DNA of 64,000 nucleotides, from the NCBI RefSeq assembly GCF_026339995.1, contig NZ_JAPEPT010000003.1:868001-932000 (forward strand). The letters are read 5' to 3'. Position 1 is the first letter of the stretch; each line of letters starts with the position of its first letter. Origin of the DNA: Streptomyces sp. NBC_01481. Its GTDB lineage: Bacteria > Actinomycetota > Actinomycetes > Streptomycetales > Streptomycetaceae. Positions 16,933 to 25,464 of this stretch are shown here, piece after piece. The position numbers were made by a program, and so were the translations under genes. Under the pieces are notes generated by a model that was given only the letters and a program-made list of their open reading frames with translations, made no database searches and had not been told where the DNA came from.

Positions 16933-18124
16933 GGTGTCGCTGGCTATCGAACATATGGCCCTAACCGGAGACGAGACTCACCGCGGAAGAATCGACGCGA
17001 TCGACGGCCTACGGGCCGTCGCCGTTGCCGCAGTCATGGCCTTCCACTGCGGGATCGGGCTGGACGGCGGATTCCTCGGGGTCGATCTGTTCTTCGTCAT
17101 CTCGGGGTTCGTCATCACCCGGTTGCTGCTGGCGGAACGAGCCCGAACCCCACGCCCTTCACTGGGGAGCTTCTGGTTCCGGCGGGCCAAACGACTCCTC
17201 CCCGCCGTCCTACTCGTTGTCGGAACCGTCCAGGCGTGGATGCTCCTGCAGGATCCTCCGGGACTGCGTCCCACCGTGAACGCCCAGACGCTAGCCGCCC
17301 TCACGTACACCTCCAACTGGTACGCGGTCCTCGGACACGTCGACTACTGGGACGTGGCCCAGGAACAAGCCCCGCTGAACCACCTTTGGTCCCTGGCCGT
17401 TGAGGAGCAGTTCTATCTCGTCTGGCCAGTCCTGCTGATCGGGCTCACCACCTGGGGTAGCGTACAAATCCGCCATCCCCACCGGCTTCTCCTCGCGGCT
17501 GCCGCAGCCTGCTACCTGCTAGCGCACCTCCTCTACCTCCCCGGCATGCCGGAGCGGGCCTACCTCGGCACTGATTCCCGGGCCGGAGCGCTATTGCTGG
17601 GGGCCGTCATCGCGTTCCGCCCAGGTCTGTTCTCCCGGTTCTCTTCGCCAGCGGTAGCGGTCCTCGGCTGGCTGTGGTGCACCGCAGACATCGACTCGGC
17701 CGCCTTCTACGCCTGGCAGCTGCCTGTGGCAGGGATTGCAGCAGTCGCGCTGATCGATGCCACCGCGCACCAAGATCGATTCCGGAGGACGCTGACGTCC
17801 CGCCCACTCCTATGGCTCGGGCACCGCAGCTACGGGCTCTACCTGTGGCACTGGCCCGTATGGGTCTACCTCGGTGTCAACCACCCGGAGTGGAACCAGG
17901 GAACGACTGCGTCCGTAGCCGTCAGCGCGTCCGTCCTCCTCTCCGCGGCCAGCTACCGACTGATTGAGCGCCCCGTTCGAACCTCGCCGTTGCGCCCCCG
18001 GATCCTTCTCCCCGCTCTGGCTGTCTGCAGTGTCGTGGTGGCCATCGTCACCACAATCCCCGTCGCCGCTCCCGTGGATGCCCACAATGACGGCCCGATC
18101 GTCACCGGACCAAACGCACCCTGA
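16925..18124 (+). CDS. Acyltransferase-3 (OafA/YrhL-type) membrane O-acyltransferase
   Basis: 399 aa with about ten hydrophobic segments. The family signature R-x10-H is present in GLRAVAVAAVMAFHCG near residues 28-43, and FRRAKRLLPA follows near 87. WSLAVEEQFYLVWP and SYGLYLWHWPVW are other hallmarks. It probably carries an acyl group (typically acetyl) across the membrane for transfer to a polysaccharide. The C-terminus stops soon after the last membrane segment, without the SGNH domain found in many relatives; that function would come from the gene overlapping it upstream. Start codon choice is open: GTG 16925 is only two nt from AGGAG, GTG 16934 is better spaced, and ATG 16955 is also possible. 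Confidence 0.85.
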   Translation: MPEVSLAIEHMALTGDETHRGRIDAIDGLRAVAVAAVMAFHCGIGLDGGFLGVDLFFVISGFVITRLLLAERARTPRPSLGSFWFRRAKRLLPAVLLVVGTVQAWMLLQDPPGLRPTVNAQTLAALTYTSNWYAVLGHVDYWDVAQEQAPLNHLWSLAVEEQFYLVWPVLLIGLTTWGSVQIRHPHRLLLAAAAACYLLAHLLYLPGMPERAYLGTDSRAGALLLGAVIAFRPGLFSRFSSPAVAVLGWLWCTADIDSAAFYAWQLPVAGIAAVALIDATAHQDRFRRTLTSRPLLWLGHRSYGLYLWHWPVWVYLGVNHPEWNQGTTASVAVSASVLLSAASYRLIERPVRTSPLRPRILLPALAVCSVVVAIVTTIPVAAPVDAHNDGPIVTGPNAP

Positions 18125-18218
18125 CGAACCGGTGGGGTGAAACCCGCGTTGTAGCTGTTCAGCAAGGGTGACCAACCATCGGATGTCCGTGAGCTGCGGA
18201 AACGCGCTCACGGCTTCA

Positions 18219-18520
18219 GGGGCGGAAATCGCAGGCCGGACAGGACCGCGCCGACGAGTCCGCTGTGGTGAGGTGGACACGACGTCTCCCGTCGTCCAGC
18301 AGCTCGGCGCGCTGGACAAGCACCCCGTCGAGGTCGAGCAGCACCGTCGTATCGTTGACCAAGCCCGTGGCTCCTGCATGATCGCTCTGCCTCAAGAACA
18401 GAAATGATCACGCATGACCACGGGCGCCTTGCATTAGCGTCAGGGCACCCTCGCGGCGGTCACGGACCGTGACACCACCTCAGGTCACAAACGAGACGCA
18501 CCGCTCAACCTCGAAGACCC
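18219..18520 (-). mobile_element. Truncated ISL3-type element (5' end only)
   Basis: Right-hand boundary of the insertion in the second asnB copy. It carries the terminus (18500-18520, GGGTCTTCGAGGTTGAGCGG on the minus strand) and the transposase start. It encodes VNDTTVLLDLDGVLVQ, RRRVHLTTADSSARSCPAC and then an unrelated FRP and a stop at about 18216. Sequence identity to the transposase ends after the first Cys-x-x-Cys. It is in opposite orientation to the left element at 13569, with both 5' ends facing outward. Confidence 0.8.
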
Positions 18521-18534
18521 GGTAGTACAGCGGC
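18463..18534 (-). repeat. 72-bp inverted repeat, right arm
   Basis: Partner of 13555-13626 (70 of 72 identical as reverse complement). It covers the IS terminus plus 14 bp of the asnB-like flank. Confidence 0.9.
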
Positions 18535-18652
18535 TTCTTGCCCACCCGGTCCCGTGCGAGCAGCGGCCGGCGCCGTGCCGTGTCCCAGATCGCGAAGGCG
18601 AACATCCGCCGCAGATGCCCGACCGGGTCCTCGCCGTGTTCCTCGTACAGGC
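18521..18652 (-). pseudogene. Decayed second asnB copy, upstream part
   Basis: On the minus strand it encodes YEEHGEDPVGHLRRMFAFAI, then WDTARRRPLLARDRVGKK and PLYYR, which corresponds to residues 105-147 of the intact AsnB. The breakpoint continues exactly where the fragment at 13568 resumes. The first ~100 codons are missing: upstream of 18652 the sequence jumps directly to DNA that resembles the region upstream of intact asnB. Confidence 0.85.
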
Positions 18653-19013
18653 CACAGAGATAGGGGCCATTTCGCCCGGCTTGCCGCGCAACGCCCGCGC
18701 CTCGCTTCGGGAAATTTCGCGGTGTGCTCTGAACCGGTGACCTCTTCTGGCGGGCACCCTCGACTTGGTGGTCAGGCTCGGATGGCGGGTGCCATCGCGA
18801 CCTTGAAGTCCTGGCGCATCTTCCGCAAGGCACGGTGTAGCCCCACGGGCTCACGTCAGCCACGGCCCCCGTTCACCCCGGAGGGCACCGCTGATTGCCC
18901 ATTGGTGGATCTCATGAGTCGGTTGCATGCCTAACTCGTCGTAATATGCGGCAAGAACACGACACGCGAGTGCTTGCCCGCCGCAAAGTGAACGATCAGT
19001 TAGCTTGTCCTGC
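18653..19013. other. Remnant upstream region of the second asnB copy and leader of the next gene
   Basis: 361 nt without a credible gene. About 18655-18750 resembles 11740-11840 upstream of intact asnB. The remainder leads to the methyltransferase at 19014 and becomes less GC-rich near 18930-19000, where a promoter would be expected. Confidence 0.5.
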
Positions 19014-20000
19014 ATGCACAGGAGATTGGCCGATGGCCTCGCGGAGAAGAACCGAGACGCTGGCTGGTTCGAAACGCTTCAGTGTCCGAACTGCCGTGCG
19101 CGGCTTCACGGAGAGACCACACTGACCTGCGAAAGGTGTAGGCGGGTCTATCCGGTGCGTGAGGGGATCCCACGGTTCGTTCCCGAGGACAACTACGGGA
19201 AATCGTTCGGGTATCAATGGAATGTGCATCGGCTTACCCAGCTTGACTCGTATGTGGGGCTTCCCGTTTCCAGAGATCGCCTCCTGAGGGAGAGCGGCTG
19301 GACTCCTGATGAGCTTAAGAGCCGCGAAGTTCTTGAGTGCGGAAGCGGCGCCGGACGCTTCACGGAGGTGCTCTGCCAGATGGGGGCTGCTGTAACCTCC
19401 TTCGACATTTCCAACGCGGTGGAGGCCAACGCCACATCCAATGGCCGATTCGCCAACCTGCGGCTACTTCAGGCCAGCATTTACGAACTCCCCCTGGTGG
19501 ATGAGTCGTTCGACCACCTCGTCTGCCTCGGAGTCATCCAGCACACGCCTGACGTCGAGCGGGCCTTCAAGACGATCTTCCGTTACCTGCGTCCCGGTGG
19601 AAAGTTCTGCATCGACGTGTACGCGGCGATCGTCGCCTATCCGCATCTACGGCAACTGCTGCGGCCCGTCACCAAGCGAATTCCTCCCGGCAAGCTCTAC
19701 AGCGTTGTCCAATCCATGACGCCACGACTGCTGCCGGTTTCCATGCGTCTCAGCGCAGTTCCACGGGTGGGTGACTACCTGACCCGGCTGGTTCCCGTTG
19801 CCAATCACCGCCACCTCGGGCTGACCGACACCGAGACCTTGCGGACCTGGTCGATCCTGGACACCTTCGACTGGCTCTCGCCTCAATTCGAGCGGCCCCA
19901 GCCGCGGCGCCGACTCGATCGCTGGTGCAGGGATCTTCGCCTGAGCGAATTCGAGATCGAACGCATTCGCGGGCTCTATGTCGTCCGTGGAACGAAGTAA
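19014..20000 (+). CDS. SAM-dependent methyltransferase with N-terminal zinc ribbon
   Basis: 328 aa. A Trm112-like zinc ribbon (LQCPNCRARL and LTCERCRRVYPV, about residues 22-50, four Cys) precedes a Rossmann methyltransferase domain. Motif I is VLECGSGAGRFTE near 104-116, with an acidic motif in VTSFDIS and CLGVIQHTPD downstream. Such two-domain proteins are common in glycan and natural-product loci and methylate small molecules or sugars; the substrate here is unknown. An in-frame TTG lies three codons upstream of the chosen ATG; neither has a strong ribosome site. It is followed 26 nt later by a membrane protein gene in the same direction. Confidence 0.8.
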   Translation: MHRRLADGLAEKNRDAGWFETLQCPNCRARLHGETTLTCERCRRVYPVREGIPRFVPEDNYGKSFGYQWNVHRLTQLDSYVGLPVSRDRLLRESGWTPDELKSREVLECGSGAGRFTEVLCQMGAAVTSFDISNAVEANATSNGRFANLRLLQASIYELPLVDESFDHLVCLGVIQHTPDVERAFKTIFRYLRPGGKFCIDVYAAIVAYPHLRQLLRPVTKRIPPGKLYSVVQSMTPRLLPVSMRLSAVPRVGDYLTRLVPVANHRHLGLTDTETLRTWSILDTFDWLSPQFERPQPRRRLDRWCRDLRLSEFEIERIRGLYVVRGTK

Positions 20001-20026
20001 CACAGATCGAAAGGGGCCGGTTGACC

Positions 20027-21346
20027 ATGCGCGCATCGACCGTGCTCAGAAAACCGGCCAGCCCTCATCCTAACCCGACCGACGCCCCGCGGAGTTCCCT
20101 CTGGGGGGCTCTGGCGGTATTCACGGCAGCGGCGGTTCTCCACGTCGGTGTTGTCGTCGTCGTTCACTCACATACCAACGGCGACGCGCTCTTTCCGGAT
20201 GCTCGGGGCTATAGAACGGCAAGCGACATGATTGCCGCTGCCTGGCGCAGCGGGAGCCCCTTGGAGTCGCGCAACCTCTCGGGGCTGGTCGGTTCCGAGG
20301 TGTGGGGCTACCCGGCGATCATGGCGCTGTGCAGGCTCCTGACCGGTGGTGGGTGGCTGGCCGCCAAGACGGTTCTGGCTCTTCTCGCGGCCACCGGCGC
20401 GGTCGCCGCGTACGGACTGGCTCTCACATCCGGGCGGGGGCGTAAGCGCGCCGCCGCCGCCGGACTGATGGTGGGCGCGAGTCCGTCCCTCTTGCTGTGG
20501 GATGCCTGGGGCCTGAAGGACGGGCTGATCACCAGCATCGTCCTGTGGTCCCTGCTCGTGCAGACCCGGGCGCGCTTCTCGCTCGCCTGTGTCAGCACGA
20601 TGCTGAGCATCTACACATGTCTGTACCTGAGACCAGCGGCAGCCCTCTTTCTCGGGGTTGCTCTGCTCGCCCGGGTGAGATTTCGCCGTGAGTACCTGGC
20701 GGGTTCCCTTGTCCTCATCGGGGCCGCCGCCGTCTTCATTCTTCCTCGTCTGATGACGCTCTTTGGCCTTGTGGACAGTCTGGAGGTCCACGACGGAACC
20801 CGTCTCGCCTTCGGCGGGGGATACGGCTCCCAGAACCTGTTGAATCATCCTCAGTATCTGGTGACCTTGCTGCTCGGGCCGTTCCCCTGGGAGTTCGGGC
20901 CGGAGACCGCCGTCCCCGAACGTTGGCTCTATCTGGGCACCGTCATCTGGATCGCCTCACTCTTCCTTGGCCCCACCGCTTTGCGAAAGGCCTGGGCGGA
21001 TACCGCGGGTGTCGGCCGCGCCGCAGTGCTGGGGGCCTCGGCCTATGCCGCCGCATATATCGCGACCTTCGGCGGAGCCTTTTACCGGCAGCGTTCCCTG
21101 CTCGAATGCATGCTGCTCATCCTGGTGGTGCTTTACCTCCCTCTCTCTCCGGCCAGGGCCATGATGCGGATCCACGTGTGGCTCGCGGCCATCGCTGCCG
21201 TGGCCGTCGTACACAGTCCGCACCTCACGCCCACGACGTGGAGCAAGTATCTGGCGGTGTATGTCCTGGGTCTGGCCGTTCCTCTGGCACTCATGTACGG
21301 CCTCCGGAGTGGCGCAGCACGTCGATTTCGTGCACGCCATACGTAG
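20027..21346 (+). CDS. Polytopic membrane protein (GT-C-like), unknown function
   Basis: 439 aa with about ten hydrophobic segments beginning at residue 25. Between the first two lies an extracellular-type loop with FPDARGYRTASDMIAAAWRS; acidic residues there recall GT-C (GT39/ArnT-like) lipid-linked sugar transferases, which are built the same way. I cannot identify a definite family. AAGGGG is nine nt before the ATG at 20027, and a TTG lies two codons earlier. It sits between two methyltransferase genes in a same-strand run (19014-22878), consistent with a role in assembling or modifying the surface glycan. Confidence 0.65.
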   Translation: MRASTVLRKPASPHPNPTDAPRSSLWGALAVFTAAAVLHVGVVVVVHSHTNGDALFPDARGYRTASDMIAAAWRSGSPLESRNLSGLVGSEVWGYPAIMALCRLLTGGGWLAAKTVLALLAATGAVAAYGLALTSGRGRKRAAAAGLMVGASPSLLLWDAWGLKDGLITSIVLWSLLVQTRARFSLACVSTMLSIYTCLYLRPAAALFLGVALLARVRFRREYLAGSLVLIGAAAVFILPRLMTLFGLVDSLEVHDGTRLAFGGGYGSQNLLNHPQYLVTLLLGPFPWEFGPETAVPERWLYLGTVIWIASLFLGPTALRKAWADTAGVGRAAVLGASAYAAAYIATFGGAFYRQRSLLECMLLILVVLYLPLSPARAMMRIHVWLAAIAAVAVVHSPHLTPTTWSKYLAVYVLGLAVPLALMYGLRSGAARRFRARHT

Positions 21347-21371
21347 ACACGCATCCTGAAAGGATTTTCCG

Positions 21372-22322
21372 GTGCTGGATACTTCGCCTGATCCCTGCCC
21401 TCTTTGTGGTTCTTCATCCTTCCTGACGCTGTCTCACATCCATCTCTCCGATGTCTGGCGGGCATACGCGGAGCAGTGGGCCACCTCGTTTTCGGACGAT
21501 GTCATCGCCCACTACGGGGACGGACCCGTAGCCCTGCGCCGCTGCGGTCGTTGCGAGCTGGAATGGTTTGCCCCCGCGCTCGAGGGCGACGCCGACTTCT
21601 ATACCCAGCTCTTCACCGGTGGGGTCAAGTACGAGACGTGGCGTTGGGAGTTCGACCGAGCCGCGCAGCGTATCGAGAATGGTGCGCGAGTGGTCGAAGT
21701 GGGCTCGGGCGAAGGAGCCTTCCTGCGCTCCGTACTTACTCGGTGCAGTTCCGTCGAGGCGCTGGAGAAGAACCCTCGGGCTGCGGACGTGCTGCGTGCG
21801 GCCGGCATCAAGGTGAGCGAGGACGACATCCGCGCCGACGCTCTGGCACGTCCTGCCCGGGCGGATGTCGTCTGCGCTTTCCAGGTGCTGGAACATGTGG
21901 CGGATGTACGCGGCTTTCTGACCGCGCTGGCGGCGGTCGTGGTGCCGGGCGGTGAGATCCTCCTTTCCGTGCCGAACCGTGAGCGGTTCCGCCAGGGGCT
22001 GGAACCGAATGACTGCCCACCGCACCACCTGTCCCGTTGGGGTCCCCGGCAGTTCACCGCGGTGGCCGAAGTCCTGGGCATGGAGCTAGTCCTGGTCGAG
22101 TACCAGCCGCCTTCCCTATCCCAAGCCAGGGCATCGCGCCAACGATCCGTCCGGACGGCGCTGCGTCCGGTGACCGGTTCCCGGGTGGCGCGGTTTGCGG
22201 GGCGCGCCACTGCCCGGGTGCGCATGTCGGAACGTCGTCATGCACGTCTGGCCGCCGAAGGCCGCTTCGCGTCCCGGGGCGAGTACGGGCACACCACGTT
22301 CGCGGTGCTCCGCCGTGCATGA
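21372..22322 (+). CDS. Class I SAM-dependent methyltransferase with N-terminal Cys motifs
   Basis: 316 aa. The N-terminus has paired cysteines (PCPLCGSS and RRCGRCELEW) that probably bind zinc. The methyltransferase core has VVEVGSGEGAF (motif I, near 108), an acidic residue in VEALEKNP, ADVVCAFQVLEHVADV and VVVPGGEILLSVPNR. This layout is common in sugar and lipid methyltransferases. The GTG at 21372 follows AAAGGA with 7-nt spacing. It overlaps the phosphatase gene downstream by 8 nt, so the two are co-expressed. The substrate is unknown. Confidence 0.82.
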   Translation: MLDTSPDPCPLCGSSSFLTLSHIHLSDVWRAYAEQWATSFSDDVIAHYGDGPVALRRCGRCELEWFAPALEGDADFYTQLFTGGVKYETWRWEFDRAAQRIENGARVVEVGSGEGAFLRSVLTRCSSVEALEKNPRAADVLRAAGIKVSEDDIRADALARPARADVVCAFQVLEHVADVRGFLTALAAVVVPGGEILLSVPNRERFRQGLEPNDCPPHHLSRWGPRQFTAVAEVLGMELVLVEYQPPSLSQARASRQRSVRTALRPVTGSRVARFAGRATARVRMSERRHARLAAEGRFASRGEYGHTTFAVLRRA

Positions 22323-22878
22323 TCCGTTCCGTGTGCTTGTCGTCTGCACCGGGAACCTGCATCGCTCACCCTTGGCGGAGCGTCTGCTGGCCTTCCGACT
22401 CGCCTCGGCCGGGGGCAGGTTCCGGGTGTCGAGCGCGGGAACCATCGCGGTGAACGGGGCGCCGATGGACCCCGCCGCAGCCTCCCTGCTCACCGAGCTG
22501 GGCGGGGACCCCGCCGGAGCCGCCGCCCGACGGCTCACCGCGTCTCTCGTGAGAGACGCGGAACTGGTGTTGGGCGCCGCGACGGAGCACCGCGAGGCGG
22601 CTGTCCGGCTCTCCCCGGTTTATGGGCTCGGACGCGCCTTTACGTTGCGGGAGTTCGCGCGGCTGCTGCACGAGGACGACGCGGCCGGTCTGACCGACCC
22701 GGTCGAGCGGGCCGCGGCCCTGACCAGAGGGGCCGCGGCCCGGCGGGGAGCAAGCGGCGGGGGATCGTGGGACGACGACCTGGACGACCCCTATGGTGCG
22801 TCCGAGGAGGAGGCAAGGGCGTGCGCCGCCCGGATCGCGGAAGCGGTGGAGGGGATCACCGCGGCAGTGCTGGGCTGA
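22315..22878 (+). CDS. Low-molecular-weight protein tyrosine phosphatase
   Basis: 187 aa. The N-terminal P-loop VCTGNLHRSP contains the nucleophile Cys11 and Arg17 of the C-x5-R motif. A late DLDDPYG supplies the general-acid Asp-Pro loop. LMW-PTPs in exopolysaccharide loci dephosphorylate the BY-kinase that controls chain length, which fits the Wzz/kinase-like gene at the left edge; this link is inference. The chosen GTG overlaps the previous stop by 8 nt and no ribosome site is evident, so translational coupling is likely. Its last 88 nt overlap the 3' end of the convergent DUF4012 gene. Confidence 0.85.
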   Translation: MHDPFRVLVVCTGNLHRSPLAERLLAFRLASAGGRFRVSSAGTIAVNGAPMDPAAASLLTELGGDPAGAAARRLTASLVRDAELVLGAATEHREAAVRLSPVYGLGRAFTLREFARLLHEDDAAGLTDPVERAAALTRGAAARRGASGGGSWDDDLDDPYGASEEEARACAARIAEAVEGITAAVLG

Positions 22879-24755
22879 CCGGTGGGGTCCCCGCTCAGTC
22901 CCCCGTCGCAGCCCGGGGAAGGGTGCACCGTGGCGTGCAGCGGGCGCGGAAGCCGCTGGTGCAGCAGGGTGGGCGCGTCGTCGGCCGGGGGCTCGAGCAG
23001 GTGCAGCGTCACCGTGCGGCTGCTGCCCGCGGGCACCTCGACGTCGAGCGTGTACACGGGATGTCCGCGCTCGATGCCCGGTGACATGAGAGCCGTGCGC
23101 CCGTCGACCGTAGCCTTGATCAGATTCGCCCCGGCGGTCGCGTAGTAGGACACGAGCAGGCGATTGTCACCCTCGTGCGTTGCATACGGCGGCTTGTCCA
23201 GGCGGTCGGTGACGTATGTCGGAAGTCCTTGAGACGGCGCACTGTTGGCGAGGACGGCTTTGACCGTGACCTCGCGGCCGGCCGCGGTGCAGCGGCCGGG
23301 ACGCCAGTCCAGGGTGCGGTCGAGGTAGTAGTCCAGTTTGGTGCCGGCGGCATTGTTGACCACCAGCCCGGCGTAGGGCTCCGGCCTCTGCGGCAGGGCG
23401 CCGCCGGCCGGGCGTGACTCCAGCTCCCGCTGCTCGTCGCGGTGGGCGCTCCAGATGTTCATCTGCCCGTTGCTCAGGACGTCGTACAGGCCGAGCAGCA
23501 GACCCGGCCGCCGCTGGGGATCTTCGGCGGCGGCCAGCAACTGCCCAGCAGAGGCCCGGGCCATGTCGAGCAGGAACGCCTTGCGCTTGAGCGGGTCCGA
23601 GTACCTCGTGTAGTTGGTGCGCTCGCTGAGATCCACCACGTTGTCCGCGGTGACGACGGTGCCGTCGGTCGTGCGCGTCGGCCCGGAAGCTGCCAGCAAT
23701 CGGGCCAGCGCGCCCGGGTCCAGTGAGAGCACGCCGTCGACACGCTCGCCACTCTTGTCGAGCCAGGCGGCCGACCAGATGCGTGCTGCGTAGGGGAAGT
23801 GCGGGCTCATATTGGAATTGGGCCATGTGTTCAGCGCGTCGTACTGCCCGTACATGGAGGCGAATTCGGCACCGAGATCCACCTTGGGGTGGGTGGTCAC
23901 CATCTCGGCGTCGTGTCCGAAGTGCGTCAACGCCAGCCTGCCCCTGTCGGCTGTCATCAGGGCATGAGCACCGGGCATTCCACCGGTTCCCCGCGCCTCT
24001 GCGGGGTTCTGGAACACCACCAGGTAACGCCGAGGACGGTCTTGACCCAGCATCAGTGGCAGGAGGCGGGCGCCGGTGGCGGCGTCCTCCACTGCGGGCG
24101 CCATCCGGTCCAGCCGGCCGAGGAGTTCGTCCCGGACCCGGTCCAGGGCCGGCAGCCAGGTGTGGTTGGGTAGCTTGCGGGTCTCCGCACGGGTCACGGC
24201 CACCTGGCGTGAGACGTTCTCGAGAGCCGGGGCGGCCCTGCGCAGTTCGGAGAGGTCCAAGTGGCCGCCGTCGGAGCCTGCATCGTCGGCGAGGTTGCCG
24301 GCGGTTCGTACGACGGCAGGCAGAACGTCACCGGTCAGCCGGTCGACGGCCTTGGCCGTACCGCGGACGGTCTCGACCGTGCCGCCGAGGCCCGGCAGAT
24401 ACGTGGCCATGGACCATGCGGGTCCGGTGGTGAGGCGGTGCGCCCGGTCCGCGTGCGCCGCAGCGGACCGGGCCGCGGCTTCGCTGCGTGCCCGGCGGCC
24501 CGCAGCGTCCTTCGTCGTTGAGACCGACGAGGCGGACGTCGTCACCGAGTTCCGCAGCGTTTCCAGGTCGCCGCGGGCCGCGAGCAGCTCGCTACGGGCG
24601 TACAGGCCCGTGACGACCAGCCAGCACGAACCGGCGAGGAAAGTGGCTGCCGTTGCCCACATCAGCGGCCTGGCGCGGCGGTGATTCCGTCGCACCAGGC
24701 CGGTGAAGTGGGACACAACCGCGCTGCCTTGGAGTTTGCGGGTCGTCCACGGCAT
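22791..24755 (-). CDS. DUF4012 domain protein, membrane-anchored
   Basis: 654 aa. One N-terminal membrane segment (about residues 30-50, TATFLAGSCWLVVTGLY) is followed by a coiled, Ala/Arg-rich region to about 120. A large extracytoplasmic DUF4012 domain then contains RRYLVVFQNPAEARGTGGMP, VDGVLSLDPGALARLLAASG and YDVLSNGQMNIW. The function of DUF4012 is unknown; members are often found beside polysaccharide genes. The ATG at 24755 has GAGAGG eight nt upstream. It follows the LAXTG protein gene by 13 nt on the same strand. The stop lies inside the convergent phosphatase gene. Confidence 0.85.
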   Translation of the reverse strand: MPWTTRKLQGSAVVSHFTGLVRRNHRRARPLMWATAATFLAGSCWLVVTGLYARSELLAARGDLETLRNSVTTSASSVSTTKDAAGRRARSEAAARSAAAHADRAHRLTTGPAWSMATYLPGLGGTVETVRGTAKAVDRLTGDVLPAVVRTAGNLADDAGSDGGHLDLSELRRAAPALENVSRQVAVTRAETRKLPNHTWLPALDRVRDELLGRLDRMAPAVEDAATGARLLPLMLGQDRPRRYLVVFQNPAEARGTGGMPGAHALMTADRGRLALTHFGHDAEMVTTHPKVDLGAEFASMYGQYDALNTWPNSNMSPHFPYAARIWSAAWLDKSGERVDGVLSLDPGALARLLAASGPTRTTDGTVVTADNVVDLSERTNYTRYSDPLKRKAFLLDMARASAGQLLAAAEDPQRRPGLLLGLYDVLSNGQMNIWSAHRDEQRELESRPAGGALPQRPEPYAGLVVNNAAGTKLDYYLDRTLDWRPGRCTAAGREVTVKAVLANSAPSQGLPTYVTDRLDKPPYATHEGDNRLLVSYYATAGANLIKATVDGRTALMSPGIERGHPVYTLDVEVPAGSSRTVTLHLLEPPADDAPTLLHQRLPRPLHATVHPSPGCDGGLSGDPTGQPSTAAVIPSTASAIRAAHALASSSDAP

Positions 24756-24768
24756 CCGCTGGCCTCTC

Positions 24769-25464
24769 TCAGCCGCGTTCGGTGTGACTGCGCCGCCGCC
24801 TGACGATCACGAGTGACCCGCCGCCGAGAAGCACCAGAGCGCCCGCCGCGCTGAGCAGCGCCACCGTTGCATCCGAGGAACCTGTCTTCGCGAGCTGCGA
24901 GGGGTCGTGGTGATGGCCCGGGTGGCCGGGGCGTCCGTGGTTGTCCCAGGGACCGCCCCCGTCGCGGGTAACTGTCAGCGGCGCGGAGAGCCAAATTCCG
25001 GATGACTGGCCCTTGAGCGTGAAGCGGTAGTCACCGGGGCGAACGTCCTCGGGGATGGTGACCGTTCCGCTCACAGCCCCGTTGGAGTCCGCGGTGAAGG
25101 TGCCCAGGTACACGGGGTCGCCGTGTCCGCCCCCGTGTCCGCCACCGTCTCCACCCTCCACTGTCGGCGACACGATGGGCAGCACGGACGACGGCGATGT
25201 CCTGAGTGCGGCCGTGGACGCGCCGCTTCGGGTGGTGGCGGCACCGCCGGGGATCAGGAGGGCGACTACCTCCTCATCCGGCTCGAGGCCCGTCGCGGAG
25301 AAGGTGAGCTCATCACCGGGGGCCACGGTGTCATCGCTCAGCTGAGGGGGAGGACCCGGTGGGTACTGGGCGTAGGCCGGCTCGGCAAGCACCATCGGAG
25401 CGGCGGCAACCAGGGCTGCGGTGGCGGCGGCCAGGGCGACACGCCGTCTTGATCGTCTGAGCAT
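24769..25464 (-). CDS. LAXTG-type sortase-anchored surface protein
   Basis: 231 aa. The signal peptide (RRRVALAAATAALVAAAPMV, ending in AYA) is followed by a mature region that starts Pro-rich and contains an Ig-like stretch. A Gly/His segment (EGGDGGGHGGGHGD) and a His-rich segment (PGHPGHHHDPSQ) precede the sorting signal: LAKTG, a hydrophobic segment, then RRRRSHTERG. LAXTG is the motif of class E sortases in Streptomyces. It is therefore expected to be covalently linked to peptidoglycan. AAGGAG is nine nt before the ATG. It forms an operon with the DUF4012 gene. The His clusters could bind metal, which is speculative. Confidence 0.82.
   Translation of the reverse strand: MLRRSRRRVALAAATAALVAAAPMVLAEPAYAQYPPGPPPQLSDDTVAPGDELTFSATGLEPDEEVVALLIPGGAATTRSGASTAALRTSPSSVLPIVSPTVEGGDGGGHGGGHGDPVYLGTFTADSNGAVSGTVTIPEDVRPGDYRFTLKGQSSGIWLSAPLTVTRDGGGPWDNHGRPGHPGHHHDPSQLAKTGSSDATVALLSAAGALVLLGGGSLVIVRRRRSHTERG

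Noticed and set aside
13569..18520. Classical composite transposon with direct target-site duplication
   Set aside because: The flanking octamers (GTACTACC left, GGTAGTAC right) are inverted, not direct, repeats, and the right element is truncated, so simple transposition does not explain it.
18781..18860. Possible transposase C-terminal remnant (reads ALKSWRIFRKARCSP-like) on the plus strand
   Set aside because: Only about 25 residues look familiar and no terminus or catalytic block is nearby; too little to call.
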